From Planomonospora sp. ID67723 (GTDB lineage Bacteria > Actinomycetota > Actinomycetes > Streptosporangiales > Streptosporangiaceae), in the NCBI RefSeq assembly GCF_015711605.1, contig NZ_JABTEZ010000003.1:1-64000 (forward strand): DNA of 64,000 bases, given 5' to 3'. The stretch's first letter is position 1; every line of letters begins with the position of its first letter. Made by a program: the position numbers and the translations under genes. Positions 32,859-40,659 of this stretch are shown in pieces. The notes below the pieces were generated by a model, which was given only the letters and a program-made list of their open reading frames with translations, did no database searches and was not told where the DNA came from.

Positions 32859-33407
32859 GTGAATGACGAGCGGCTGGCCAGATTCGAGGCCGTCTACAAC
32901 CAGGCCTACGGCCGGATCACGGCATACGCCGCGCGCCGCTGCGATTCGCCGCAGGACGCGGCCGACGTGGTGGCGGAGACCTTCGCGGTCGCCTGGCGCC
33001 GGGTCGACGAGCTGCCGGCGGGGGCGGAGGCCACGCTGTGGCTGTACGGCGTGGCACGCAAGGTGCTGGCCAACCACCACCGAGGCGACAACCGCCGACG
33101 GGCCCGGATGGTCGAGCTCGATGCCGAGCTGGCGGACCTGTACGGGGACTCCCTGGACAGCGGGATCGAGCGCGCGGCGATCGGCCAGGCCTTCCGGACC
33201 CTGTCCGACGACGACCGCGAGCTGTTGTCGCTGGTCGCCTGGGAGGGCCTGGACCGCGAGGAGATCGCGACGGCACTCGGGCTGTCGCGCAATGCCGTGC
33301 GCATCAGGCTCCACCGTGCCCGCAAACGCTTTTCCCGAGCGCTCGCCGAGGCGGATGTCCACTTCACGTCAGACAGCCGGTTCGTCCCGGCGGAGAGGCC
33401 GCTGTGA
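32859..33407 (+). CDS. ECF-type RNA polymerase sigma factor
   Basis: A 182-residue sigma-70 family protein. Region 2 spans about 8-70 (YGRITAYAARRCDSPQDAADVVAETF, a typical r2.2-2.4 helix pair) and region 4 about 105-160 (LVAWEGLDREEIATALGLSRNAVRIRLHRARKRF). The GTG at 32859 lacks a direct ribosome site, but a short upstream frame with AGGAGA ends inside its first codons, suggesting coupling. Its stop overlaps the start of the next gene (GTGA), the layout of a sigma/anti-sigma pair. Confidence 0.85.
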   Translation: MNDERLARFEAVYNQAYGRITAYAARRCDSPQDAADVVAETFAVAWRRVDELPAGAEATLWLYGVARKVLANHHRGDNRRRARMVELDAELADLYGDSLDSGIERAAIGQAFRTLSDDDRELLSLVAWEGLDREEIATALGLSRNAVRIRLHRARKRFSRALAEADVHFTSDSRFVPAERPL

Positions 33408-34363
33408 AGAACATCGACGAGATCGACGCGGTGAAGTCGCTGGCCAGGGTCGCGCCCGGCGCGCAGGGAGGAGACCCGACCGGTGCAGGGGCCCGGGCGT
33501 TGCTGGCCGTGATCACCTCGGAGGAGCCGGCCGCGCCGGTCAGGACCCGCGGATACGCCGCCCGGCGGCGGGCCCTGGGCCTGGCGGCCTCGTTCGCGCT
33601 CGCCGCGGGTGTCGTGGTGGGCCCGAGCCTGCTGGAGGACGGTCCCGGTGTGCCGGGCTCCTATGCCGTCACCCGGACCGCCGACGGGATGGTGACCATC
33701 CAGGTCCGTGATTTCCATGATGCCCTCGGGCTGGAGAAGCGGTTGAAGGAGCTCAACGTTCCCGCCATCGTCGACCACCTTCCCTACGGGCAGGTGTGCC
33801 GCGGACCGCGTGGCAAGCATGTGGAGGACATCCCCCAGGGCCTGTACAGCCTGCCGGAGAACATTCCCGGAGAGAAGGAGGGCTGGCAGATGCAGATCAA
33901 CACGAGGTTGTTCCGGCCCGGCCAGACCTTCGTCTGGACCATCAGCTCCACTCCGGGCGGGCACGGCTCCAGCACCTCCACCTATCTCATGGAGGGCCCG
34001 GTGGCGCCCTGCGAACCCGTTCCCGCTCCCAAGCCGAAGGTCTACACGCCGGAATTCCGTACGGCGACGGTGGAGGGCCGCTCGCTCGAGGGGATGCGCG
34101 TGGACGAGAAGACCGTCGGCGAGGTCCTGCCGGAGCTGAGGAGGCGCGGCAAGAAAGTCGTCTTCCTGATCATGGCCATCCCGCCGGGGAATCCCGGGGG
34201 CTTCGGTGAGGAGCGCACGCAGGAAGAGCCCGTCGGTGACGACTGGAGCGTCTGGGAGGCGGAGGAGAACGCCAAGGGGGTGATCCGCCTTCTCGTCACG
34301 GAGGAGCGCTATGACAGAAACCCCGTCTACGGAGGTCCACGAGACGCCGTCATCTCCGAGTGA
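33404..34363 (+). CDS. Membrane-anchored partner of the ECF sigma factor (putative anti-sigma, CU044_5270-like)
   Basis: A 319-residue protein with a cytoplasmic N-terminus of about 50 residues, one membrane helix (RRALGLAASFALAAGVVVG, about 56-74) and a large extracytoplasmic domain. The arrangement and the 4-nt overlap with the sigma gene fit the accessory proteins that often follow ECF factors in Streptosporangiaceae (CU044_5270 family). No zinc-binding anti-sigma motif is visible, so anti-sigma activity is inferred from context only. The GTG at 33404 sits in the overlap. Confidence 0.65.
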   Translation: MKNIDEIDAVKSLARVAPGAQGGDPTGAGARALLAVITSEEPAAPVRTRGYAARRRALGLAASFALAAGVVVGPSLLEDGPGVPGSYAVTRTADGMVTIQVRDFHDALGLEKRLKELNVPAIVDHLPYGQVCRGPRGKHVEDIPQGLYSLPENIPGEKEGWQMQINTRLFRPGQTFVWTISSTPGGHGSSTSTYLMEGPVAPCEPVPAPKPKVYTPEFRTATVEGRSLEGMRVDEKTVGEVLPELRRRGKKVVFLIMAIPPGNPGGFGEERTQEEPVGDDWSVWEAEENAKGVIRLLVTEERYDRNPVYGGPRDAVISE

Positions 34364-34593
34364 CCAGGCCAGGCGCGGCGCCACACGGTGCGCGCCTGGC
34401 ACGGCTGCTCGATCACGGACGACCGCGGCGCGGAGAAGCCTGACCCGGTGCGGCTCCCCGCCGCCGATTTCCGTTTGCGGCGCGGAATCGGGTGGCACAC
34501 GATAGGCGTTGTATCCGTGCCCGCTCTTAACGCGTGCCACACCGGGCATCCTTAGGGGTGACGAAGCCGACTACCGGAGGACTAATCCACACC

Positions 34594-35010
34594 GTGACCG
34601 CAACCGAAAGATCCGTTCAGCTCGTCAGGCTCGCCGCCGAGGCCGCAGCCGACAAGCTGGCCGACGACATCCTCGCCTATGACGTGAGCGAGCAGCTCGT
34701 CATCACCGACGCCTTCCTGCTCTGCTCCGCCACCAACGACCGTCAGGTCCGTGCCATCGTCGACGAGATCGAGGACCGGCTGCGGCTCGAGGCCGACGCC
34801 AAGCCCGTGCGCCGCGAGGGGGAGCGCGAGGGGCGCTGGGTCCTCCTGGACTACGTCGACATCGTCGTGCACGTCCAGCACGAGGAGGACCGCACCTTCT
34901 ACGCCCTGGAGCGGCTGTGGAAGGACTGCCCCGCCATCTCCCTGCCGGACGTCGTGACCCAGGTCGCCGCGCAGCGTGCCCGGACGACCGCCCCGGAGGA
35001 CGCTCAGTGA
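34594..35010 (+). CDS. rsfS: Ribosomal silencing factor RsfS
   Basis: A 138-residue protein that binds uL14 and blocks subunit joining in starvation. The family core is clear: DDILAYDVSEQLVITDAFLLCSA near 22-44, RQVRAIVDEIEDRL and the EGRWVLLDYVDIVVHVQHEEDR segment near 85-108. The GTG at 34594 lies 13 nt after GGAGG; an in-frame upstream reading to 34534 precedes that site. It is followed by the histidine phosphatase, as in other actinomycetes. Confidence 0.92.
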   Translation: MTATERSVQLVRLAAEAAADKLADDILAYDVSEQLVITDAFLLCSATNDRQVRAIVDEIEDRLRLEADAKPVRREGEREGRWVLLDYVDIVVHVQHEEDRTFYALERLWKDCPAISLPDVVTQVAAQRARTTAPEDAQ

Positions 35011-35092
35011 CGGTACGGCACGAGCGAGCCGCCGGGGTCCGGGTGACCGGCCCGGTGCGCCCGGAGCCCGGAGCGCGCGGCGAGGGCGGAGC

Positions 35093-35725
35093 ATGAGCCG
35101 CCGCGTCGTCTGCCTGAGGCACGGCCAGACCCTGTGGAACGTCGAGCATCGCTTCCAGGGCCACACCGACATCCCGCTGGACGAGACCGGCATCGCGCAG
35201 GCCGCCCGCGCGGCCTCGATGCTCGCCACGCTCCGCCCCGAGCTGATCGTCGCCTCCGACCTCCAGCGCGCCGCGGACACCGCGGACGCGCTGGCCCGCG
35301 TCACCGGCCTGACCGTGGCCGTGGACGAGGACCTGCGCGAGCGCGGCGGGGGCGAGTGGGAGGGCCTCACCCGCGAGGAGATCTCCACGGGCTGGCCCCG
35401 GGAGTTCGCCGCCTGGGAGGCCCCCGGGGGTGAGGACGTCACCGACGTCGCCAAGCGGGTGTCCGCCTCGATCCGCCGCTGGGCCGAGCGGCTCAGTCCC
35501 GACGGGCTACTGGTCGTGGTCTCCCACGGTGCGGCGATCCGGCTCGGCATCGCCAGGCTGATGGGCCTGCCCGAGGAGCACTGGCCCGCCCTCGGCGGCC
35601 TGGGCAACTGCTCGTGGTCGGTGCTGCAGGAGGGCCGCAAGGGCTGGCGCCTGCTCGAGCACAACGCGGGGACCCTGCCGGAGCCGATCCAGAGCGACGA
35701 CAACCCCGAGGCCATCCCGGCCTGA
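35093..35725 (+). CDS. Histidine phosphatase family protein
   Basis: A 210-residue phosphoglycerate-mutase-like phosphatase. The phosphohistidine is H10 in the RHG motif (CLRHGQTLWN); the second histidine is in VVSHGAAIR near 142 and the acidic DLRERGGGEWEG is near 80. The substrate is not predictable (glucosyl-3-phosphoglycerate and others are known for relatives). The ATG at 35093 follows GGCGGA. It pairs with rsfS, and a strong hairpin lies downstream. Confidence 0.88.
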   Translation: MSRRVVCLRHGQTLWNVEHRFQGHTDIPLDETGIAQAARAASMLATLRPELIVASDLQRAADTADALARVTGLTVAVDEDLRERGGGEWEGLTREEISTGWPREFAAWEAPGGEDVTDVAKRVSASIRRWAERLSPDGLLVVVSHGAAIRLGIARLMGLPEEHWPALGGLGNCSWSVLQEGRKGWRLLEHNAGTLPEPIQSDDNPEAIPA

Positions 35726-35729
35726 CCGC

Positions 35730-35771
35730 GCGTACGGCTCGCATCCCGCATGACAGGCGCGAGCCGTACGC
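35730..35771 (+). terminator. Terminator after the histidine phosphatase gene
   Basis: A perfect 13-bp stem GCGTACGGCTCGC / GCGAGCCGTACGC (35730-35742 with 35759-35771), located 5 nt after the stop codon. Confidence 0.7.
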
Positions 35772-35848
35772 CCGTCGATTAGGTGAACGGGAGGTTGTCC
35801 CTATATGCTTCCGAAGCGCCGCAACGAGAGCACTCGGAGCGGTGACCA

Positions 35849-35921
35849 GGGGCTATGGCGCAGCTGGTAGCGCGCCTCCATGGCATGGAGGAGGTCTGGG
35901 GTTCGAATCCCCATAGCTCCA
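35849..35921 (+). tRNA. tRNA-Ala (anticodon GGC), copy 1
   Basis: A 73-nt cloverleaf with acceptor GGGGCTA / TAGCTCC, discriminator A, T-loop GGTTCGAATCC and anticodon loop ATGGCAT with GGC at 35882-35884. The CCA is not encoded. A -10-like TATGCT (35804-35809) lies 39 nt upstream. It is identical to the tRNA at 51216. This copy sits in the conserved nadD-rsfS-phosphatase neighbourhood and is probably the ancestral one. Confidence 0.97.
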
Positions 35922-36012
35922 CTTCGGAGCCGTTCTCGAAACGGCCTGGAGCACGTTGACGAGATCCCGTCCGATCACCTCGATCGGGCGGGATCTCGTC
36001 GTTTCCCCGGCT
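35849..36012 (+). repeat. 164-bp direct repeat (tRNA-Ala plus 3' hairpins), copy 1
   Basis: The tRNA and the 91 bp after it recur at 51216-51379 with only about six or seven differences, all outside the tRNA. The flank has a small hairpin (GCCGTT/AACGGC) and a 16-bp stem (GAGATCCCGTCCGATC against 35983-35998 region) that should act as the tRNA terminator. The identity starts exactly at the tRNA 5' end. Confidence 0.9.
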
Positions 36013-36229
36013 GGTGCGGCCGCCGGCAACCCCGGCGGCGCCCGCCTCACCCTCACCCTCCCGGCCGCCGACGGCTCACCGTGACGCCGGCGGCCGCCGC
36101 CGGGGAACAGGCGAGCGGGGTGTGGCCGTCAGCGCTGCAATCTGCTGGACGTGGCGTCCCAGCGGAGAACGGTGGCTGCGTCCCTGCCCGGTCGCTCGCG
36201 CCGACCGGCTGGAAGCCGGCCTGAGGCGT
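36013..36229. other. Intergenic region after the tRNA-Ala repeat
   Basis: 217 bp of G/C-rich DNA between the tRNA terminator and the XRE regulator stop. I see no gene or clear signal in it. Confidence 0.5.
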
Positions 36230-36454
36230 TCAGGGTCGGGCCGGGTCGTTCGTCGTGTCCGCCCGGTCGGGCAGGAAGATCTCCTCGATGGTCAGGTCGA
36301 AGACGTCGGCGATGGTGAACGCCAGGGGCAAGCTGGGGTCGTATCGCCCGGTCTCGATGGCGTTGATCGCCTGTCGGGAGACATGGCACCGGTCGGCCAG
36401 GTCGGCCTGGCTCCACCGGCGGGCTGCTCGCAGTTCGCGTAGTCGGTTCTTCAC
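36230..36454 (-). CDS. XRE/Cro-type HTH transcriptional regulator
   Basis: A 74-residue single-domain repressor-like protein. The helix-turn-helix is RRWSQADLADRCHVSRQAINAIETGRYDPS (read as two parts: recognition helix SRQAINAIETGRY), followed by LPLAFTIADVFDLTIEEIFLP. This form usually pairs with a small membrane protein. The GTG at 36454 begins 13 nt after the stop of that membrane protein, so they form an operon. The likely operator is the palindrome in the divergent promoter region at 36889-36926. Confidence 0.85.
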   Translation of the reverse strand: MKNRLRELRAARRWSQADLADRCHVSRQAINAIETGRYDPSLPLAFTIADVFDLTIEEIFLPDRADTTNDPARP

Positions 36455-36467
36455 GGGCGCGGCGCCT

Positions 36468-36869
36468 TCATCGGTGCAGGCGGGTGCGCAGGTCGGCGAG
36501 CACAAGCCAGATGGCCATCCCGCCGAGGAGGATCAGCTGCATGAGCTGATGGAGCTGGATGACGCCCGCGGCGTCGAGGAGGGTGGCCACTTGCAGCGCC
36601 ACGAGCACTGCCGCGAAGGCGATGGCCATGCTTTCCAGCTGGATCTTGCGCAGGTATTCGTCTGCACGCCGGAACGCCCGCAGCAAGACCCAGGCCACGG
36701 CGAGCGTGAACACGGCGGTAGCCGCAATCCACCAGGCCTTCTGAGCGGCGCTCTGGTCGGGATCACTGCCCAGGGCCAGGGCCACAGGGCCCAGGATCGC
36801 CACGGGTAGGCCGTCGATGAGGACAGCGCGGCGGGCCGCGCGCGTCACTTGGTCCTGCTGTTTCGCCAT
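36468..36869 (-). CDS. Four-helix membrane protein paired with the XRE regulator
   Basis: A 133-residue protein with two pairs of hydrophobic helices (about 20-35 and 42-60, then 80-98 and 105-125) separated by a charged loop RAFRRADEYLRKIQLES. The layout resembles the DUF2178-like membrane partners of small HTH regulators; the function is unknown. The ATG at 36869 is chosen by the leaderless promoter TTGACT-N17-TACCTT-N6-ATG on the minus strand; the longer reading to 36929 crosses that promoter. Confidence 0.75.
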   Translation of the reverse strand: MAKQQDQVTRAARRAVLIDGLPVAILGPVALALGSDPDQSAAQKAWWIAATAVFTLAVAWVLLRAFRRADEYLRKIQLESMAIAFAAVLVALQVATLLDAAGVIQLHQLMQLILLGGMAIWLVLADLRTRLHR

Positions 36870-36888
36870 GGCATGAAGGTAAAGCACC

Positions 36889-36926
36889 CCTTCCACACAG
36901 TCAAGCATCCTTGACTTGATGGAAGG
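36889..36926. promoter_or_regulatory. Extended palindromic operator shared by divergent promoters
   Basis: An inner perfect inverted repeat AGTCAAG-CATC-CTTGACT (36899-36916) and an outer one CCTTCC / GGAAGG (36889-36894, 36921-36926) share one centre at 36907.5. The inner half-sites are the two -35 boxes (TTGACT) of the divergent promoters. Their -10 boxes, TACCTT (36876-36881, minus) and TACATT (36934-36939, plus), are each 17 bp away and 6 nt from an ATG. Confidence 0.75.
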
Positions 36927-36945
36927 CACACCTTACATTTTCGCC

Positions 36946-38202
36946 ATGGTGAACGAGAGGCGACCCCTGAACCTGACCCGACGCTCGCTGCTCGGCGCTG
37001 CCGCGGCGTCGGCCATCGTCCCCATTGCGATGGCCACCACGGCCGCCGCCCAGCCCCGACGCGCCGCGGCTTTACCCGGTCCCGCAGCAGAAGCCCGCAC
37101 GCCGGCTCCGGTGCGGCTCACGCTGTCCGCACCGAGCGGCCCCCACCCGATCGGCACGGTCTGGTTACATCTGGTCGACCGGGCACGCGTCGATCCATGG
37201 CAGCCTTCCCGTCCGGCCCGGGAACTCATGGTCCAGCTCTGGTACCCCGCGCGCGCCGCCCATGGCCACCCGTTCGCGCCGTGGATGTCACCCGCCGCCG
37301 TCCCCTTCTTCGAGCAGGCACAGGGCATCCCACCCGGCACGCTGCTCCTGCCGACCTCCCACGCCCGGGTGGCTGCACCGGTGGACCGCGGCCGGTGCGG
37401 GCGGCCGGTCGTCGTGTACTCGCCCGGCCTGCGCAGCAACCGCTGCCTCGGCACCCTTCTGGTCGAGGAGTTGGCCAGCCACGGCTACCTCGTCGTGGCC
37501 GTCGACCACACCTACGACGCCGACCGGGTCGAGTTCCCCGGTGGGCGCGTGGAGAGCTTCGCCATCACCGATGACGTCGACGACGCCCTCATCGGCAAGG
37601 CCCTGGTGGTGCGGACCGCGGACACCCGGTTCGTGCTGGATCGGCTCACGGCGCTCAACGCCGGGCACAACATCGACGCCGGGCGGCGGCGCCTGCCCCC
37701 CACCCTCACCGGCGCGTTCCGCCTGCCCCGCGTCGGCATACTCGGCCACTCCCTCGGCGGCGCCACGGCCGCCGCCGCCATGCGCGCCGACCGGCGCCTG
37801 CAGGCCGGCGTCAACCTGGATGGCAGCCTCTTATCACCCGCCACCGCGGGCACCGGCCGGCCCTTCCTCCTGTTCGGCAGCGACCCCGGTCCGGGTCCGG
37901 AAGATCCCAGCTGGGACCAGTTCTGGGCCAGTCAGCACGGCTGGAAACGCGAACTGGCCCTCATGGGCTCCACCCACACCTCGTTCACCGATCTCGAAAC
38001 GCTCCTGCCCCAGGCCGCGCCCAGCCTCGGGCTCACACCCAGCCAAGTCGCGCAAGCAATCGGCACCCTCGACCCATACCGCGCCATCCACGCACAACGC
38101 GACTACGTGCGAGCGTTCTTCGACCTTCATCTACGTCACCTCGACAACCACCTGCTCCGGCACTCCTCGCCTCGCTACCCGCAGGTCCGGTTCATCCGCT
38201 GA
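36946..38202 (+). CDS. Tat-exported alpha/beta hydrolase (PAF-acetylhydrolase-like)
   Basis: A 418-residue protein with a twin-arginine signal (LTRRSLLGAAAASAIVPIAM, about 8-27, then AxA near 30-36). The hydrolase core has nucleophile serine in ILGHSLGGATAAAA (about 266-272). The oxyanion region VVYSPGL is near 157, an acidic residue follows in LLFGSDPG, and the catalytic histidine may be that of GSTHTSFTD near 346. The layout matches platelet-activating-factor acetylhydrolase-like lipases/esterases; the substrate is unknown. The ATG at 36946 is leaderless. It is controlled with the XRE operon through a shared operator. Confidence 0.8.
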   Translation: MVNERRPLNLTRRSLLGAAAASAIVPIAMATTAAAQPRRAAALPGPAAEARTPAPVRLTLSAPSGPHPIGTVWLHLVDRARVDPWQPSRPARELMVQLWYPARAAHGHPFAPWMSPAAVPFFEQAQGIPPGTLLLPTSHARVAAPVDRGRCGRPVVVYSPGLRSNRCLGTLLVEELASHGYLVVAVDHTYDADRVEFPGGRVESFAITDDVDDALIGKALVVRTADTRFVLDRLTALNAGHNIDAGRRRLPPTLTGAFRLPRVGILGHSLGGATAAAAMRADRRLQAGVNLDGSLLSPATAGTGRPFLLFGSDPGPGPEDPSWDQFWASQHGWKRELALMGSTHTSFTDLETLLPQAAPSLGLTPSQVAQAIGTLDPYRAIHAQRDYVRAFFDLHLRHLDNHLLRHSSPRYPQVRFIR

Positions 38203-38598
38203 GGGATCGGCCGTCTCCCTGGGAGACTGGTGTCGTCTGGCAATCGAGCCTGTCACCTCAAGTGAAACCACCTCTCCGATCACCGCAGGTGGGGTCGGAG
38301 CTCACTGACGATCAAAACCTTGGAGATCGCCGAGTGGGGCCCAAGCCGGTTTGGTGGACTCCAGTGATCATCGCCCGCGCGAGCTCGCGGTGCGCATCAG
38401 CAGCCTGCCGGCCCGCTCCAGACCTTGATCTGCCCCACGGCGCGGCCGTCGGCCGGCAGCCCTCGGTCAGGTGCTGAGCCGGCCGGGCGGGGGGAGCGGG
38501 CCCGGCCGTACGGCGATGCCGGAGCGGACGGTCCTGGCCCGCACGGTGCGAGCGGCGTCGGTGGGATCTCACCGTTTCCCCGGAGCGTGAGGGCGGCT
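38203..38598. other. Intergenic region between the convergent hydrolase and MerR genes
   Basis: 396 bp with no gene I can support. Short open frames exist on both strands but show no recognisable domain, ribosome site or consistent codon bias. It could hold decayed coding sequence. Confidence 0.4.
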
Positions 38599-38620
38599 CA
38601 CCCCCACGCATGCGGGGGTG
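38599..38620 (-). terminator. Hairpin at the end of the MerR gene
   Basis: A CACCCCC / GGGGGTG 7-bp stem with an 8-nt loop abuts the MerR stop codon and separates the convergent hydrolase and MerR genes. Confidence 0.5.
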
Positions 38621-39472
38621 TCACCAAAAACGCGGTTGGGCGGGGATGGTCTCCAGGTCGGTGAGCAGCAGTTCACGGTCCTCGTCTTGTGTGATGTCTT
38701 CGGCGGCCGCCAGTGCCTGTTCGGTCCACGCGCGGGCCTGCTCCCGGTCACCGGCCACCGCGCTGGCACGGGCCAGGGCCTCGTAGCCGAAGGCCAGATC
38801 CCAATCCCCGATACCGTGGGCGCGGCAGATTTCCAGGCTGCGGCGGGCGTGATGCAGTGCCGGCTCGGCGCGTCCCAGGACCGCATACACCCGTGAGCAC
38901 TGCCATTCGCCCCGGCTGCGGTTGACCGGAGCACCGACCTGGCCCCAGTGGTAGCGCGAGGCATGGGCCATGTGCAGCATCTGATCGTCGTCGTCGGCCG
39001 TGCGGCCCTCCTTCTCCAGCAATCGCCATACTCCGTTGAACAAGTCGATGGCCAGCTGCCGCTGTCCACCCGCCGCCTCGGCGAAGCCGTGCGGGTCCGT
39101 GTGGTCTGCCATGAGCATCATGACTCCGTCCTCGAGAAGGTGATCGATGCGGTGCAGGTCCCCGCGTGTCCGGTCCAGACGTGCCTGCAGGCGGCGGCGG
39201 TGCCGGGCCAGCACCCGCTGGATCTCGGCCTGGTCATCCGGCGCCGCCAGACACGCCCGTACCTGCTCCAGGGGCACGTCGACCGAGCGCAGCAGCCGGA
39301 TCAGCCGGGCGTGGGCGACTTGCTGAGGCCCGTAGTAGCGGTATCCGCTGCCGGGCTCGACCAGGGCGGGCACCAGCAGGCCGATGCGGTCGTAGTGGCG
39401 CAGCGCCTTTGCCGTCAGACCGACACGACGTGCCAGCCGGCCGACCGTGATCAGTTCGGGTCCGTCCGCCAT
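38621..39472 (-). CDS. MerR family transcriptional regulator
   Basis: A 283-residue regulator. The N-terminal winged HTH (ITVGRLARRVGLTAKALRHYDRIGLL, about 8-33, then GYRYYGPQQVAHARLIRLLRSVDVPLEQV) is typical. A coiled dimerisation helix follows (about 80-115). The C-terminal 150 residues are helical and TPR-like (RAEPALHHARRSLEICRAHG), probably a ligand or partner domain. The -10 TAGATT lies 6 nt before the ATG, with TTGAGG 19 nt further up, the long spacing characteristic of MerR-controlled promoters, so autoregulation is likely. Confidence 0.87.
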   Translation of the reverse strand: MADGPELITVGRLARRVGLTAKALRHYDRIGLLVPALVEPGSGYRYYGPQQVAHARLIRLLRSVDVPLEQVRACLAAPDDQAEIQRVLARHRRRLQARLDRTRGDLHRIDHLLEDGVMMLMADHTDPHGFAEAAGGQRQLAIDLFNGVWRLLEKEGRTADDDDQMLHMAHASRYHWGQVGAPVNRSRGEWQCSRVYAVLGRAEPALHHARRSLEICRAHGIGDWDLAFGYEALARASAVAGDREQARAWTEQALAAAEDITQDEDRELLLTDLETIPAQPRFW

Positions 39473-39478
39473 GCGCCG

Positions 39479-39509
39479 AATCTAGAACCTTGCCGCGCGG
39501 GAACCTCAA
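39479..39509 (-). promoter_or_regulatory. MerR-type promoter (19-bp spacer), leaderless
   Basis: On the minus strand TTGAGG (39504-39509), a 19-bp spacer and TAGATT (39479-39484) are followed by 6 nt and the merR ATG. A 19-bp spacer is the family's usual target geometry. Confidence 0.5.
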
Positions 39510-39679
39510 GCCGCAGGCGGGGGCTTTCCCGGTACGGCTTCGGGCAGGCCGTCTGGGGACGCGTGACGGATCACGCTCGCGACCTACGGCGTCGCGGCCA
39601 GCGGAAGTCACCGATCCGCGCGATCTCTGCCCTGCAGATCACGACTGAGGCCCGCGCACGCCTCTCGCCGGGCCGGATC

Positions 39680-39717
39680 GACGAGATCCCGTCCGATCAC
39701 CTCGATCGGGCGGGATC
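39680..39717. repeat. Third copy of the tRNA-Ala 3' hairpin (38 bp, no tRNA)
   Basis: Identical over 38 bp to 35958-35995. It contains the 16-bp stem that follows both tRNA-Ala genes, but no tRNA sequence is attached. It lies just after the methyltransferase gene (minus strand) and could serve as its terminator. The remaining spacer (39473-39679) contains only the merR promoter. Confidence 0.85.
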
Positions 39718-39730
39718 GCGCCGTTGAAGG

Positions 39731-40540
39731 TCAGACCCGGGTCGCGACGGAGATCTGGTACTCCCAGTCGCTGATCACGGTCCCGTCCGTGGTGCGGTTC
39801 GACTTGGCGGCTATGGCGGCCAGGTCGTCGCGGAAGGCCCGCCGTCCCGCGTCGTCGAGCCGCTCGGCCGCCTTGAGCGTCGGGCCGTAGTTCGTGACGA
39901 AGAAGTCGGCGAAGTGCTCCGGTGAGAGGAACCGCTGCGTCACATGCGCGGTGACGAACGTCAGTGCGGAGACGCCGTCGCCGAACAGCTCGCGCACCGT
40001 ACCCTCCTCACCCCAGCGGGTCGGCGGCCGGGCCGCCGGAGGCGGAGGCGCGTGGCCGCTCACGGTCCTGAGTATCTCGCCGACGAAGCCCGCCGGCGTC
40101 CAGCTGGCCAGGCCCACCCGCCCGCCGGGCCGGCACACCCGGAGCAGCTCGCCCGCCGCCCGCTGGTGATCGGCGGTGAACATGACCCCGATCGCCGAGA
40201 GCACGTAGTCGAAAGAGGCGTCCGCGAACGGCAGGCTCTCCGCGTCCGCCTCCCGGAACTCGATCTCGAGATCCTCGGCCTCGGCGCGGCGGCGGGCCTG
40301 TTCCAGCAGTGCGGGCACGTAGTCGATGCCGGTCACCGCGCAGAAGCGGCGCGCTGCGGCGAGCGCGACGTGACCGGTGCCGGTCGCCACGTCCAGGACG
40401 GTCGAGCCCGCCCGCAGGTCGGCCGCGTCGCACAGCACGTCCGCGATCGGGACGGTGAGCCAGGCGATCTTGCCGTAGTCGCCGCTGGCCCAGGTCTTCT
40501 GCTGCCGTGACTTGAGTTCTTCGAGCTCGGCTGCACTCAT
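39731..40540 (-). CDS. Class I SAM-dependent methyltransferase
   Basis: A 269-residue Rossmann-fold methyltransferase. Motif I is VLDVATGTGHVALAAA (about 48-63), the post-I acidic residue is in VTGIDYVP, and SFDYVLSAIGVMF and LRVCRPGGRVGLASW correspond to motifs II/III of UbiE/menaquinone-type enzymes. The substrate is unknown. The ATG at 40540 follows GGAAGGAAG by 8 nt. It is a single gene ending at the third hairpin copy. Confidence 0.88.
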   Translation of the reverse strand: MSAAELEELKSRQQKTWASGDYGKIAWLTVPIADVLCDAADLRAGSTVLDVATGTGHVALAAARRFCAVTGIDYVPALLEQARRRAEAEDLEIEFREADAESLPFADASFDYVLSAIGVMFTADHQRAAGELLRVCRPGGRVGLASWTPAGFVGEILRTVSGHAPPPPAARPPTRWGEEGTVRELFGDGVSALTFVTAHVTQRFLSPEHFADFFVTNYGPTLKAAERLDDAGRRAFRDDLAAIAAKSNRTTDGTVISDWEYQISVATRV

Positions 40541-40659
40541 GATGAACGCTTCCTTCCGAACAGCTCCCGTTGTGTTGGAGCCTGTGGTCCGAGCATCCCC
40601 GATAACGGCCCCGCTGTCCCGTCGGCCGGCACCGCAACTTCGGAGGTCACAGATCGCGG

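Noticed and set aside
34976-35092. N-terminal extension of the histidine phosphatase overlapping rsfS
   Set aside because: It would precede the conserved RRVVCLRHG start by 39 residues, with no ribosome site; the ATG at 35093 is better.
38262-38611. Small genes between the hydrolase and MerR genes
   Set aside because: Several short frames exist, but none has a ribosome site or family match; recorded as empty intergenic DNA.
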